Source: Torreya grandis (Eukaryota; Streptophyta; Pinopsida; Cupressales; Taxaceae). From it: a stretch of DNA of 64,000 nt. Of the stretch, positions 20,640 through 32,900 are shown piece by piece. The translations under genes and the position numbers were made by a program. Position 1 is the first letter of the stretch; every line of letters begins with the position of its first letter. Where the stretch lies: positions 186,001-250,000 of the forward strand of contig JARHVA010006314.1 of assembly GCA_037957365.1 (NCBI GenBank), read 5' to 3'. The notes under the pieces were generated by a model. It ran no database searches, was not told the DNA's origin, and worked only from the letters and a program-made list of their open reading frames with translations.

Positions 20640-23600
20640 TCCGGTGGTGGGGCAATCATAAATAGATTTACAACTTGTGGTCTCAAAGGGTCATGTTATC
20701 TTAGGTAGACATCCTCATTCATTTAAGTTTTATACAATGTTTATCCCCAGTCAATATTGTTATCCAATTCCAGATTATTTGACTTGTGATGCATATATCT
20801 AAAGTTGGTGTCTCAACATCATTTAATTGTCTTGTGATCATGACATCATGTATCGTCGTTCCTTTTTATTGAGCTTAATGCATTATTAGGGCACATCCGG
20901 TACTAGGAATCATTTCAAGGAAGGACACATTTTTTGAAGTGTACAAATCTTCGTGAATGTTTTTCAATATCGAATCATTAATTTCCATGTCTGGTCATAA
21001 TCCTTGGCCTGTTTTATGCTTGTTATTGTCCTAAATATAGGTCATAGTAAATTTTCTCAGAGGGGCTACATAATGAGCCAAAATTCATATTTTACTATAG
21101 TTAACAAAATACTTTTCGAAGGTTTGAACTTGTAGAAAGGGTGATATCCTTCTTTGGAGAGAAGCTTGGTGGTAGAAATTGAAGAGACTCAAGAGCGTGT
21201 AGGCCAAAAAAAAGACAAATCATCAACACCACTAATGCTAGTAGTAGATCTCAGGAAATTCACAAGCATACCGTGCATGAATTTGAGATAGCTCATTAAA
21301 AGCAGCTAATAAGTATGAGATCCTTGGAACACATTATCCAAGGGGTGGTAACACTCTTGGCAAAGAAACACCATGAGAAGCCCCAAAGTTTATGAAACAC
21401 TATTGTACTCATTGAAAAATAATATCGGTTGTAATTCCATTTTAACTGTAGCAGCAGGCATTGTAACTCCTGTATCGAATTGACCAACATCTATAGCATA
21501 TTCTTAAATAAGTTGTCTGATAGGAGTTGTTGCCTTTGCCTCTCCACATGTCGTATCCCTTTCCACAAGTTGTCAGCTTTTTAAAGCAATAAAAACCCTT
21601 TCCGCGTCTTTTTCAGCAGCCAAGTCTTCAATTTCTATAGCCCATGGATGCTACTGAGGCTTCTGTTCCTTAGACTTTGGCTTCTCCTTGGGTTGAGAAG
21701 GACTCTCACGTAAAAAGAAGGGAGGTGGATGTTAACAAAACTAATGCAGTTATTGCTTATTCTACATTACTACATTGGAATACTATTAATGGTTTATCAT
21801 AGATCTTTTTATTAGTTTTAATAATAATTTGTAGGAGAGTTTGAGCAGTTGTCAATCATCTCTGACCTCTTCACAAGCATCGATAGTTTTTAATAAATAG
21901 TCCCTCTCCTAGTGATGAGAATGATACCTGACTAAACAATAGTCCATAATGATAAAACATGTTTTCTTCTTCAGTTATTATTACTGATGTACATTCTATG
22001 GTGTCCGCTCCTATCCTTTCCTCCTCTTATCCTCTCCAATGTTACTTTGATATGTGCAATCCGGGACACCAATAAGATTACCCCTACTACACACCTTTTG
22101 TACTGATTACATTGCGTATCTAATTTCAATGTCTTCTTGTGTTGTGCATTATGACTAGGGATGCAATTGTATAACCGTTGAGATAGAAATTCTCATAAAT
22201 GTTTTAACATTACTTTATGAAATATATATGATCGAGTCATAGTTGGCTCTTCAAAGTGTGAGTGTAAAGTAATGCATTGCGAGCATGGGGTGTAAGGAAT
22301 GGACGTGTTAAGGTTTGTTTTAAATTATTAATAATGATAATTTGTAAACCTTTATAATTGTGAAGTGATAAAGAGTGTTTACGTAGTAGTTAAGTGATAA
22401 GATGAATGTATGCAACTAGGTAGTTCCAAGTAACTGCCCAGTATGAAAATGCATGTATCTGTTTTGTAACTACTTGTACCCTGATATAAGACTGGTTGTA
22501 AGATTTTGAGCAAGTTAGATGTATTTGACACTGGGAACAAGTAAATCATGGAGAATCAAATACATGCATCTGATTTAGAATCAATGATAATTCCTACCTT
22601 GCTGCGCTTTCCTAATTGATGGGTTTCTTATGTGTTTGTTGTAACTTTCATCAGTGCACGATGACTTATATCTGTTTTGGTTCCTTCCTATTGTTTCCAT
22701 AATAATCTACGTTGGACTACAACATTTAGTGCTTTATGAATGGAATTGACCATGCACAATACCACTAATATTGGTTTCATTGTCAGGACCTGTAATTGCG
22801 GCTCTCAAGTGAGAGTTGCATATCTTGACAAACAGATCCGGATGAAATGCATGCTGCAAAGAAGGAATTGTAAAGGTGGGAACTACACATAATCACACGA
22901 ACCTTTGTAAATTAACAAGCTATCCCAACTATGAGGCAGACACCAATGCCATGGTTGTTACTTGCAAAAGTAAAGAATGACTTTGGGTGAATCAAGTGTT
23001 GAAAAGGTGAACACTGTAAATAAAGGTGTACATTGTGGGGAGGAGAAGGCAGAGTGCAAAGAGCAAGATGCAGGTGTAAACTACTCAGGCTCAAATTTTG
23101 AAATCATTTGATAAAACATACGTGAACAGGAAATCAGTCTTTTCAAAGACACAAATGATGTCTCCCAGTATTTCATGCATTGAAGAGATGGCATTCTACC
23201 CACAACTGAATATGCATGTTAAGAAATAATTGAATCAGCACAAACTTGAATGCATTCCAATGCCAATGACTCTTAAGTCTGTGAAGAGATAAAATTTGGC
23301 ATAAATTGCACAAGAAGTGATTTTCAGATTAAACCACAAGGTTTGGCATTCCAAGCTCATGGGTTTTCCACTTTGGCTACTTCACACCCACAATGAGTTG
23401 CCCCAGTGCATGTTGCAAGGATAGATACAGATTCAGGAGAGACCAACACATCACTGCATGGTACATCCTTTGCCACTGAAAATTTAGTTGAACAGTTTAG
23501 AAATGCGCCCACATGAACAAGTCAAGTTCCAGATGTTTCAACTTAAGTTCCACATGTGATGAACACTAAAATTCCTGCATCTACATGAGTCACACAATGC

Positions 23601-24127
23601 CAAAATTTTGGTGTTACAATGTAAGTGTTATTTTCACCAATTCATTGCCTATTGAGCAGCAAGTTCTATTCTGCAATAATTCAAGTGTGAGTCAAGCTGG
23701 TACAAGTCCAATCCAGATTTCTAAATAGATGTGCTCACAACCTTCCACAAACCTAGGGCTGATTCCACCTCAGTCATATCTAATCCAGATCCATCCACTC
23801 AACCCCCGCTAGCAACCCCCTCCCTCTTCACTTTATTCAAGATGTATATCTTCAAAAGAAAAGTTCTCATAGTGATTACATTGAGCATACATTGAATACA
23901 GAGATTACGCCAATTCAGAATGTTTGTGTTCAGGTACCTGCACAAGATACATCCAAGTGAGACATTTCAAAAGATAAGCACATAGAATGATCCCGTGCGA
24001 AATTGAACACTTCATGGGTAAACCTACGAATAAAGTTTCATTTGACAATGTGACTGTCAATTTACAGATTGATTCTATGATAGTGTCAATGCCAATGCTT
24101 CGATCAAGGAAACAAATGTGCAAACAC
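20640..24127. other. No recognised gene (about 3.5 kb)
   Basis: Intronic AT-rich sequence with only short scattered open frames. I see no transposase, polymerase or host exon. The 22800-24100 part is somewhat less AT-rich and may be decayed retroelement sequence, but no domain could be named. Confidence 0.4.
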
Positions 24128-24654
24128 TGTAATGTCCCCAATTTAGCCCTATGCTCTTCTTTTGGATTTAGCCTATTTTTGGGAACTCGTAGGTTAAGCA
24201 GAAGCTCGAATCAAGGTTTCCAAACTTCTTGGAGGACGTTTTCATCTTTTTGCAGAGCTTGCACTTGGAAATGTTGAACTTGGATTGCAGATTCCTTCTG
24301 GGTTTTCTGAAAGCTTCGCGGTGATATGTTTTACTTGGCACACAGAGCACTTTCAAGGACTTTCTATTTTTAGTAAGTTCGGGATTGGCACCGGAACGAG
24401 ATTTTTAGAGTGGGGTTGGATTCGTCTTGTCAAGACCTTTCCAACGAGCTATAGATCATTGGTTTCCGACATCATCTTGGTCTTCGTTTTAAAGTCTGTA
24501 AATTAAACATTATTATTTAATTTTGGACCTTGGTGCCTAGGCTCAACGACTTAACGTTGAGGTTGAAAAAAAGAATTAAAGAGGATTATATTATTTTCCC
24601 TCTCATGTTTTATCCCATATACAAGAGGATTTTAGAGACTCCCAGTTGGAAAAG

Positions 24655-24662
24655 TATAAAAG
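24655..24662 (+). promoter_or_regulatory. TATA box of LTR-3
   Basis: TATAAAAGGAGG context about 527 bp from the LTR start, in the orientation of the LTR. Confidence 0.5.
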
Positions 24663-25801
24663 GAGGAAGAGTGCTCTCATTTCATTATCTTTTGTCTACA
24701 GGAATGTTTTGCTGCCAGATTGGTTTTGGGATCGCTTCGAGGAATGAAGGCCTCCTAGCTCGGGCATCGCTTCTTGTTTGAGAGACAACAACTAGTGGTG
24801 ATTTAGTTTAGTTTTGTGAGTTCATTGGGTTTTGTGCATTGTAATCTGCATTGTGTCTAATTAGTATTCTGATTTTGCATATTAGAGGTTTCCAGATCTT
24901 ACATTTTAGCTACAGCAGATTCGAATTTTAATTTGTAAATCCAAAAATACCAAAAAGATTGTTTTGGGTATTGTGTCATTGCATCTTATTGGTAAGGGCG
25001 CCCCTTCATGAATATTTGCAGATTTTAATACGAAGCTTATGATTTTATAATGCAAATCCGTCATTCTTTGAAGGCTGTACTTTCTAGAGTGCATTGGGAT
25101 TCGTGTCAGTAATTAATAACCATATTTAGATGCCATTTCTTATTACTAAGTTAAGCGCCATCATTTTGAGGGTCTATTGCATCAAATTTGAGATCATTAG
25201 GGTGAGAAATGAGAGAGTTATGAGCATATGAGTAAATTCATAGGTTGCTGGTCCGTACTGTTTCAGATCTGCATTGGGCTGTGTGCATCAAATAAATAGT
25301 ATCTTTTGAGTGAGTTTCAGTGTTCTGATTTGGTCGCCATCATATTAGAGTCATTGTGCAATTCGTTTCATGAGAATTGATGAAGTTTTGAGCAAGTTGT
25401 GAGTAAAATTGTGAAGTACAAGGCTGTTGTTCGTGCACACGGAAATCTGGGCTGTCATAAATCAAAATTTGAGGTTGGTCTGCTTGTTGTACTTTCAGAT
25501 CTAATCCTTGTTATTCAGTGAAGGAAGTTCAATACATATTATTGCAGCTTGATTTATATGTTGATCCACATTCAAAGCAAGATCTTATCATTCATATTGT
25601 AAACTGGCAGTAGTACTGACAGTATAGTTATTCTTGCTCATCATAGTTTGTAATGTTCAGCGTCTCGTTCAGTAATTGTTTGTAATAGATAAATCTCCGC
25701 CCTATGGTAGCTACTCTCCCACTCTGGGTTAGCAAGCACATTCTGGGTGTTGAGTATTTCCAGCTTTCAGCATTTTCTTTCAAACACTGTTATTTGTAAT
25801 C

Positions 25802-25955
25802 ACTCCGTCAGATGGTCGCCCCTCACTCCGCATTGGATTGGGTAGCACATACTTGACGTTGAGTTCCCTTTCAGCATTACTCCGTCAGATGGTCGCCCCT
25901 CACTCCGCATTGGATTGGGTAGCACATACTTGACGTTGAGTTCCCTTTCAGCATT
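25802..25955. repeat. 77-bp tandem duplication in LTR-3
   Basis: Copies start at 25802 and 25879 (ACTCCGTCAGATGGTCGCCC) and are essentially identical over the full 77 bp. A local, recent duplication. Confidence 0.9.
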
Positions 25956-26206
25956 TAGAAGTAGAAGATCCTCTGACCATATGCTCGCCATCATCGGCGC
26001 CATCCTTGGTTAGAATTACTTCCTGCATAAGCACTTTGTTTCAGATCCTCTGACCAATGCTCACACCTGGCCCACATCGGGATACTGGTGTACATTCTGG
26101 TTAGAGTTGCTTTCTGCACGTTTTGGTTTATCCTCTAACCTTAACGGGTGCATTGATTGTAATTTGCAATTTGTAAAAATCGAAAAAATTGGCTCGGAAT
26201 ATTTCA

Positions 26207-26777
26207 AACACCCACACTTCAAGTTTTTGTTACAAATATGGGTCATAAGTCAACCAGTATGGCCCCCTCAGCTAGATCGATGGAGATTATTGATAGTCAA
26301 AAAATACAGAAAACGGAGAATTTCTCTATCATGAAATTACTTTGTTACTGCCATATTTACCAGCTTCGGAAATCCAGATTCGCACAAGGTAAAAAAATAT
26401 ATCCAAGAATCCAGAATTCCAGAAAGAATTTGAATTCTACATATATGTAAGATTTCAGAATCCTTCCATTGTCTGTAAGATGATACATATCTTCATTTAT
26501 TTTCGGATTAACTAGAAAAATATCAATCTTGAGGGGGACTTCATAAAGCTAAGGAATCAAATGTTACATAATTTTGGACAAAAAAATCATAAATAAATAA
26601 CTATATTCTCAACTAATACCTGATAAAGATTAAAGAATTCATAAATAAATATCTTCTCTATCTCACAGGGAACTCCTACTTAATTCTAGTGAACAATAGA
26701 GCTATCTTTCTATACATCATAACAAAGAGCCATAATGGATTGGATAAACAGAAAAATATAAGATTCTCTGAACATAC
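26207..26777 (-). other. SCD1 intron sequence next to the exon J donor
   Basis: AT-rich, no coding features. The donor GT of exon J is at 26777-26776. Confidence 0.6.
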
Positions 26778-26935
26778 CGCAGTTCATCCCAGGCAGGAAG
26801 CATGCCAAGATGACGTTGAACATAATCAGGTACATTATTATCATCTTTTTTATATATATCGGCAGAAATTTCCAGAGCATCTATAACAGTAATCATGTCA
26901 TTTCTTGATGTCGCACGACTAATTGCTGTCTTGAG
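26778..26935 (-). CDS. SCD1: SCD1 exon J
   Basis: 158 nt: 52 codons plus two bases (CG) of Arg. It encodes LKTAISRATSRND, DALEISADIYKKDDN and YVQRHLGMLPAWDEL. The acceptor is ACGGTACAG and the donor GTATGT. It matches SCD1 immediately after exon I despite lying 21 kb away. The expected next block (FWEGYF... in Arabidopsis) was not found between here and base 1. Confidence 0.92.
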
Positions 26936-29900
26936 CTGTACCGTCATAACAAACAGATGTCACAAACTCATAAAATTTCTGAACACGGATAAACACCATA
27001 TAACAACAAACAAGTCTAGCAATTTTGAAGACATTGATCATTCCAAGAATGATATTCAAGAAACCAAAAGAACAAATAAAGCTAAACAACAAAATGTTAA
27101 TCCAGATTGTTTTAAAACTCTAGCCATGTGATCCCTTAATACAAAATCAAGTGGATAATATGAGAGTCAATTTTATAAAACGTTCAATTAGGATCGACTT
27201 ATGGCAAAACATCTTCTAAGAAACAATCATTAAAAAATTAAACCCTAATGCACCTTTGTTCTAATTTATGACATTAGAAGCTTACTTTTAACCTCACATG
27301 GGGGAGAAAATTCAAAATAGATCATTGTTCATGCTTATTACATTTTACATAATAATCATTTTAAAGCTCTATGATTGACATTGACAACGAGTGAGCAACA
27401 TACAAAACAATTGCCAAAACACACCTAACAGATGAAAAGAAAACAAGACAAATGGAAAACAATGGCTGTTAGACATGTTATCATAAGCCATCTAATTGTT
27501 AAAACTGTGTGCAAGAACTCTAGCTTGAGACTAGAGGAATTCAAACCCAAACAATATTCAAAACTTCCAAACAATACACAACAGATAACAAGTCTTCTTT
27601 ACAGCATTCCCATGTTAATGGTTGTATCATATAATTTTTTAAGTTTGACAAATTAACATTATAAAGGATGAGCTTTCACCAAATCCTTGAGAGCTTTTAC
27701 CAGAACTTTTTGACCCCATCCCAAAGTTAGGATGCATAGTTAACGAAATCCATATCTGGATGAGCCTAACCTAGGTCTAGGGTAACACACAAAGTATGGG
27801 CAGAGAATGCATTTTCTATCAAGAGCTTTAAACACTTCCCTTGTGCACATTTAATCATTCTGAGCCTAAGTATTCTAAGTATTTGCAATCAAAGCATTTA
27901 TTGAAGGAAGCGATCCAAAACAACAGCAACAAGAGGGTTTTACCAAGAGCGTGATAAATGAAGATCTTGTTTTCGAAGAAGCCTTCACTTGTCATTGTGT
28001 GGATCTGTTCTTTTCTTCATGAAACTATGTACAAGAGTTTTATTTGGTCATGCAAAACAGAAAAATAGTTACATATTATCATACAGTAAACAGAAACTAC
28101 TAACAGCAAGAATAGGCCTACCAAACAAAACACTTCCACCAAGGTTTTGGGAAAAGATCACAAACACTGACACCACAAAGGCTTCTAACAGAATAGGAAA
28201 GGAAGGTTATGGAAATGGTAAAACAAAAACAAAATCTCCTTATGTATACCAAGTGTGTTCGTGTTGAGGCTTGCCATGCTTTTAGAGGTTCTGTGTTTGA
28301 AAATGGTACTAAGAACTTGAACATGATTCTTCAAAGATGTAATACATAGGTGGCAGAAAAAAGCATTGCACAAGTATATTAGGTTTGGTCCAAATATTTC
28401 CGGGGAGTTTCATTCAATAATTAGAATTGGAAATGGTTGTACATGCCCTACACATACACAAGTTTGCAGTTGAAAACAATTGTAAGGCCATATGTTTGAG
28501 GATGGAATGTGGTTGAATTGTCCAACTGTGTATCTGACATGTCCCATAGAAAGAAAGAAAGAAAAAAAGAAATCATATTAATGTCCACAAACAACCAAAA
28601 GTAGGTCAATGGGACTGAAGGATACAACCCTTAACAATAGAAAGTTCTAGGACGAGATAATCCTAGAGGTGAACCAAAGAAATAAAGTACAAAGACAAAA
28701 TAGAGCAGCGTGCCACTAACACAAGTGGAAAAGAAACCAATACAAATAGTAATGAGGGCAAACAAAAGCCCCAATAGCATGTGCCAATGAAGGATGGAGG
28801 CAAATCTCATTGAATGTCTTTGTTTGTGCCTAAACTAGAGGAATCATCTGAACCATTATCAATCAGTGCGAGAGATCTAATAATGTTGTTCCATGAGTAT
28901 ATAGGGTCAAAGGAGCCAAGTCGGGGGATCCGAGCAAGCAAGACACTTCGTCTAGAATCTTCCCTAACATCCAAGGACGATGTAACTCTCATGAATCTTG
29001 TAATATCAGTTTACCCCTGTGGTCTGGGAGGCAACGAGCAAGTAGTAGAGCCATGTCGCCGAAGAGGGGTAGAGCCATGTCAACATGGCAGAGCAGATCC
29101 ACGATGCCAAAAGAAAGCAAGCTTGGAGATATGGGTAGTCTGAGTAGTCGTGATGTGCTAGGAGAAGCACCACTTAACTGATCTAGCAACTCTTTTGTGT
29201 GATGTAATAGTGTCCAAAGAATGCTTATTGTTGCCAAACACCTGAATGGTGAAAGAAAGAGGTGATCAATATCGGAGCTTTAAAGCCTCTAGGTTCCTCC
29301 TATAGGGATCTGTGCCGGAAGGTGACAACCTCGCGAAGATAAAGATCCAGGCATCGTTGGTCTGTATATCTGAAGAAAGTAGCTAAAGTGTTGTCTGAGT
29401 CTCTATAGAAGTAGTGATATCTTCCCTAAATCTCATAATAAATGGGCCATCTGAAAATGAAGTGGTCCTCGATCTCCACCACCTGGAGAGAGCAAAGACG
29501 ACATATATGGTCCTGAAAAAGAATGTAATGGTTTGTTTCAACCCGTAACTGGTGGGAACAAACTCTCATCTGGCCAAGGGGAAACCTCAAGCCGTGAGAC
29601 CAATGGCGCTGGAGATAATGAGAGCGATGAATAATACCGTCCATCACCTGTAAGAAATGATTGGCATTGAGCAAGCTTGGTACTATGTAGCTCACAGGGG
29701 CAAATCCAAGTGGCCAGGATATATTGTTTGTAGATGTCTTCTCTGGCAACTCTAGTGATGACATTTGGAGTGGGAAGGACCCTGGGAGGGGCATCCAGGG
29801 AATACATGATAGGGGGCAGCGTGTCAATAGAGATGCCAATAAAAAGGAGTAGCCTAGTCTCAATGTACCAACTGTGATGACATCTAGTGGGGACTAGTGA

Positions 29901-32900
29901 AGCAATCCTCTCTGAAAAGCAAAGTGCTATGTAGGGATATCTCATGACCAGAAGTTGAGTCCCCTAGGGATTTAAGTCTATGGATGTAGAAAGTAAGCTT
30001 GAAGATAGTCTTAAGGCATAGCAGGTGGGCAGCAAACTTAGTCTGGATGATGCAGTGAGGAATTGTACATTTGCGTCGGATCATGTGTTGCAACATGAGA
30101 GTTTAGACCCTCTCAATACGAGCCCAATCAACGGCCCACAGGCTAGGTCCCCAAACCTCTGAACCATACAAAACTTTAGGTTTGATCATAGACTCAAACA
30201 AGCGTAACCTGGAAGTGATGTCTTGGGAGTGGATCTAGAAACATTGACATTCCAAAATAGAGAGGCATACCCCTTGCAAAGGCATGGTTGAGCAGCAAAC
30301 TTCATGTTAAAGCATGAACCAAAAAATTGGACCCCCAAATAAGTGTACATTGATGTGATCTCAAGAAGTTTCCCACTATAGAAAAACTAGAATTTGGAGA
30401 GAGTGCTTGGAGATATTGAAGATCGTGACCTTAGTTTTACTAAGGTTGACCACAAGTTGTTGGAGTTCATAGAAGCAAGGGCATCAAGTTGTTGTTATAA
30501 GCCGTCTACAGAGTGTGACAGGAGAGCAACATCATCAAAAAAATGATGATGGCTATAAGCACCTAATGCAGAAGACAACTATCATCCATATGAGTATGTT
30601 GCCGAAGAAACCCCTGTAATTCATCAATGTATATGTTGAAAAGGGTCGGTGAGAGAAGACATCCTTGCTTGACCCCAATGGTACTCTTCACAAACTCCGA
30701 CAAACCGTGAGAGGTACGAAGTTGCCCAATGATTGTCTCATAAAACCTCCAAGCTGTGGTAATCATAGAATCTGGGATGCTGAAATCTCTCAATTTCTGG
30801 AAAATTAGGTGTCTCAAAACCAACTCAAAGGCTTTCTTGAAGTCAACAAAACAACAAAAGACTTTGGAAGACCGTGACAAGTTTCTTCAATGATAGCCCA
30901 AAGTGTAAATATGTGGTTAATAGTTTGGTAGTCCACTCTAAAACCTGCTTGCCCCTGATCTTTGATAGTATTACTTTCCAAGTATTCTAAAAATTGCATG
31001 TCTAACATTATGGCATAAAGTTTGGCAAATGTATGCCCAATCATAATGGTCCAGTGGTTGCCAAGGATAGACAGATCCCCTAACTTATAAATAGGGTGGA
31101 TGATGTGTTGGGACCAAGACTGAAGGAACCTTGAAGATAACCCCTGATTAAACAGTGTGGCAAGAATAAAGTGAAGGTAATCTATACCATACTTGATGAA
31201 CTCAGCTTTCAGACCTTCACAATCAGCTACTTTGCTAGTGCATAATTTCAAAATAGCTCTCTTTACAGAGAAAGTAGAGGATGGAGGAGTGGGGGCAATG
31301 GCAGCAGAATGGGCTTGAAAATCATAGAGAGAATTCGCATAGGAGACCCATGCTTCAGGTGTGATGTCAAAAATGGTGGTTTTTCTCAGGAGAAGAGTAC
31401 GCTAAAAAGTCTTACGAGAGTGGTGGAGATCAGCAAGGAGTGAAAGCCGTATAGACCCAATAAACTTTTGTTTCTTACATCAAAGAAGACAACAGTACTC
31501 CCTACAAAGGGTGGGTATGGAGGTCGGGTCATGGGTTAGGGCAAACCGAAATCTCTAATGAAGGAATTTACACTCATTATCATACCACTGGTTCATGGGC
31601 CAAGTTCCGTGACGGGTAGGACATCTAGAGTAATGAATAGAGACTTCCAAAAATAGCTGGTGAAAGTCGTAATCAAACACAATTGATATCAAAATTTCAA
31701 AGTGGATCCATACATGTATGAATAGGAACATGGTAGTTTCAGTTGCACCAATGGTCTTACTAAAAGGAACTATAATGAACATCTTCAATAATTGATCCAC
31801 GACAACATAGATTGAACCATTTTGATGCTTTGTCATGGAAAGGCCTGTCAAGTAATCCATGATGACACATTTCCAAGGGCCTGCAGGGACAAGCAAGCAA
31901 CTCATAAACCATGTTTCTGATTCAAGGGTTTGGGCTATGCTGCATAATTTTTTCACTTTATTTATTTTAAAATTATTAGGTATTTTTGTTTAAAGTTCAG
32001 TTTCTTAGTTTTAAAAAATTCATGTTCTAGATGTATTTCCCACAAAATAGCATGAAACAGGCTCGTACAATGAGCTGTAATTTCTGGCCTCTTTTTTTTG
32101 CATAAAACAAATTGTTTCCAGTCATGTTTTGTCCAAAATGGGGCAGATAGCAATGCCATAGATGAAGATGTCATTCAGATAGCCAATGATAACAGATATT
32201 GATAAGGGCCTAGGCATGTCATCCATGAGGTGTATGAAAGTGGTCGGCATGTTCTTTAGCTTGACAGGCATGTCCAAGTATTTGTAGAAACCCTTTTCTG
32301 TCTTGAATGTTGTCTACCAAATGTCCTCTACTCACCTAGGTACTTGATATGCAAATATGATATCAAGCTTGGCAAAATATTGTGCAGCCTGAAACTAGTC
32401 TAGCAGGTCATCAATGTGCAGAAAATGATGTCTACTCTCCACAGTATTTTTGTTATGTGGCATTACATGCATAAGTGCCAAGTGTTATGATTCCTTGGAG
32501 CAAAAACACTAGGACTGCCCCGACGTGTACAAGAAATTGACTCAAGGTAGGCCTAGCACAAACAAGGGCGCAAGAATGATCAGGGGCGAGCCGAAAGCAG
32601 AGAAGTGGACTCTGAAGGTGCCACCAACCCGCACAGAGATGATCAAAGTGGAAGCGACTGCTCGCAGTGGATTCACCGCTCAGCCACCAATTATGCCAAC
32701 GCCTGAGTTGTGCCTAGAGTATGGGGAAAAAATTCACATTGAGCGCATCACGTAGCCTGAACCCAAAGTTGCACCTTACCCAGACCCTACACGCCAAAAA
32801 GATGTCCTACAACAGGCTATGAGTGTTATCCAAAACCTGCAAGGAGAGCTCCAACTGGTGCAAGTCCTAGAAGCACAGGTTGTCGCCTCTCACAAGAAGC

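Larger units (their letters stand above)
24128..26206 (+). mobile_element. LTR-3 (TGTAATGTCCCC family), probably solo
   Basis: 2,079 bp from TGTAATGTCCCC to AATATTTCA, flanked by a perfect 5-bp repeat AACAC (24123-24127 and 26207-26211). It has the family inverted pair AGCCTA (24169) and CGTAGGTTA (24187) and a TATA box at 24655. The 3' terminus differs from LTR-1 and LTR-2, so the right end rests mainly on the short duplication. No internal retroelement region is attached. It lies about 570 bp downstream of SCD1 exon J in the next intron. Confidence 0.65.
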
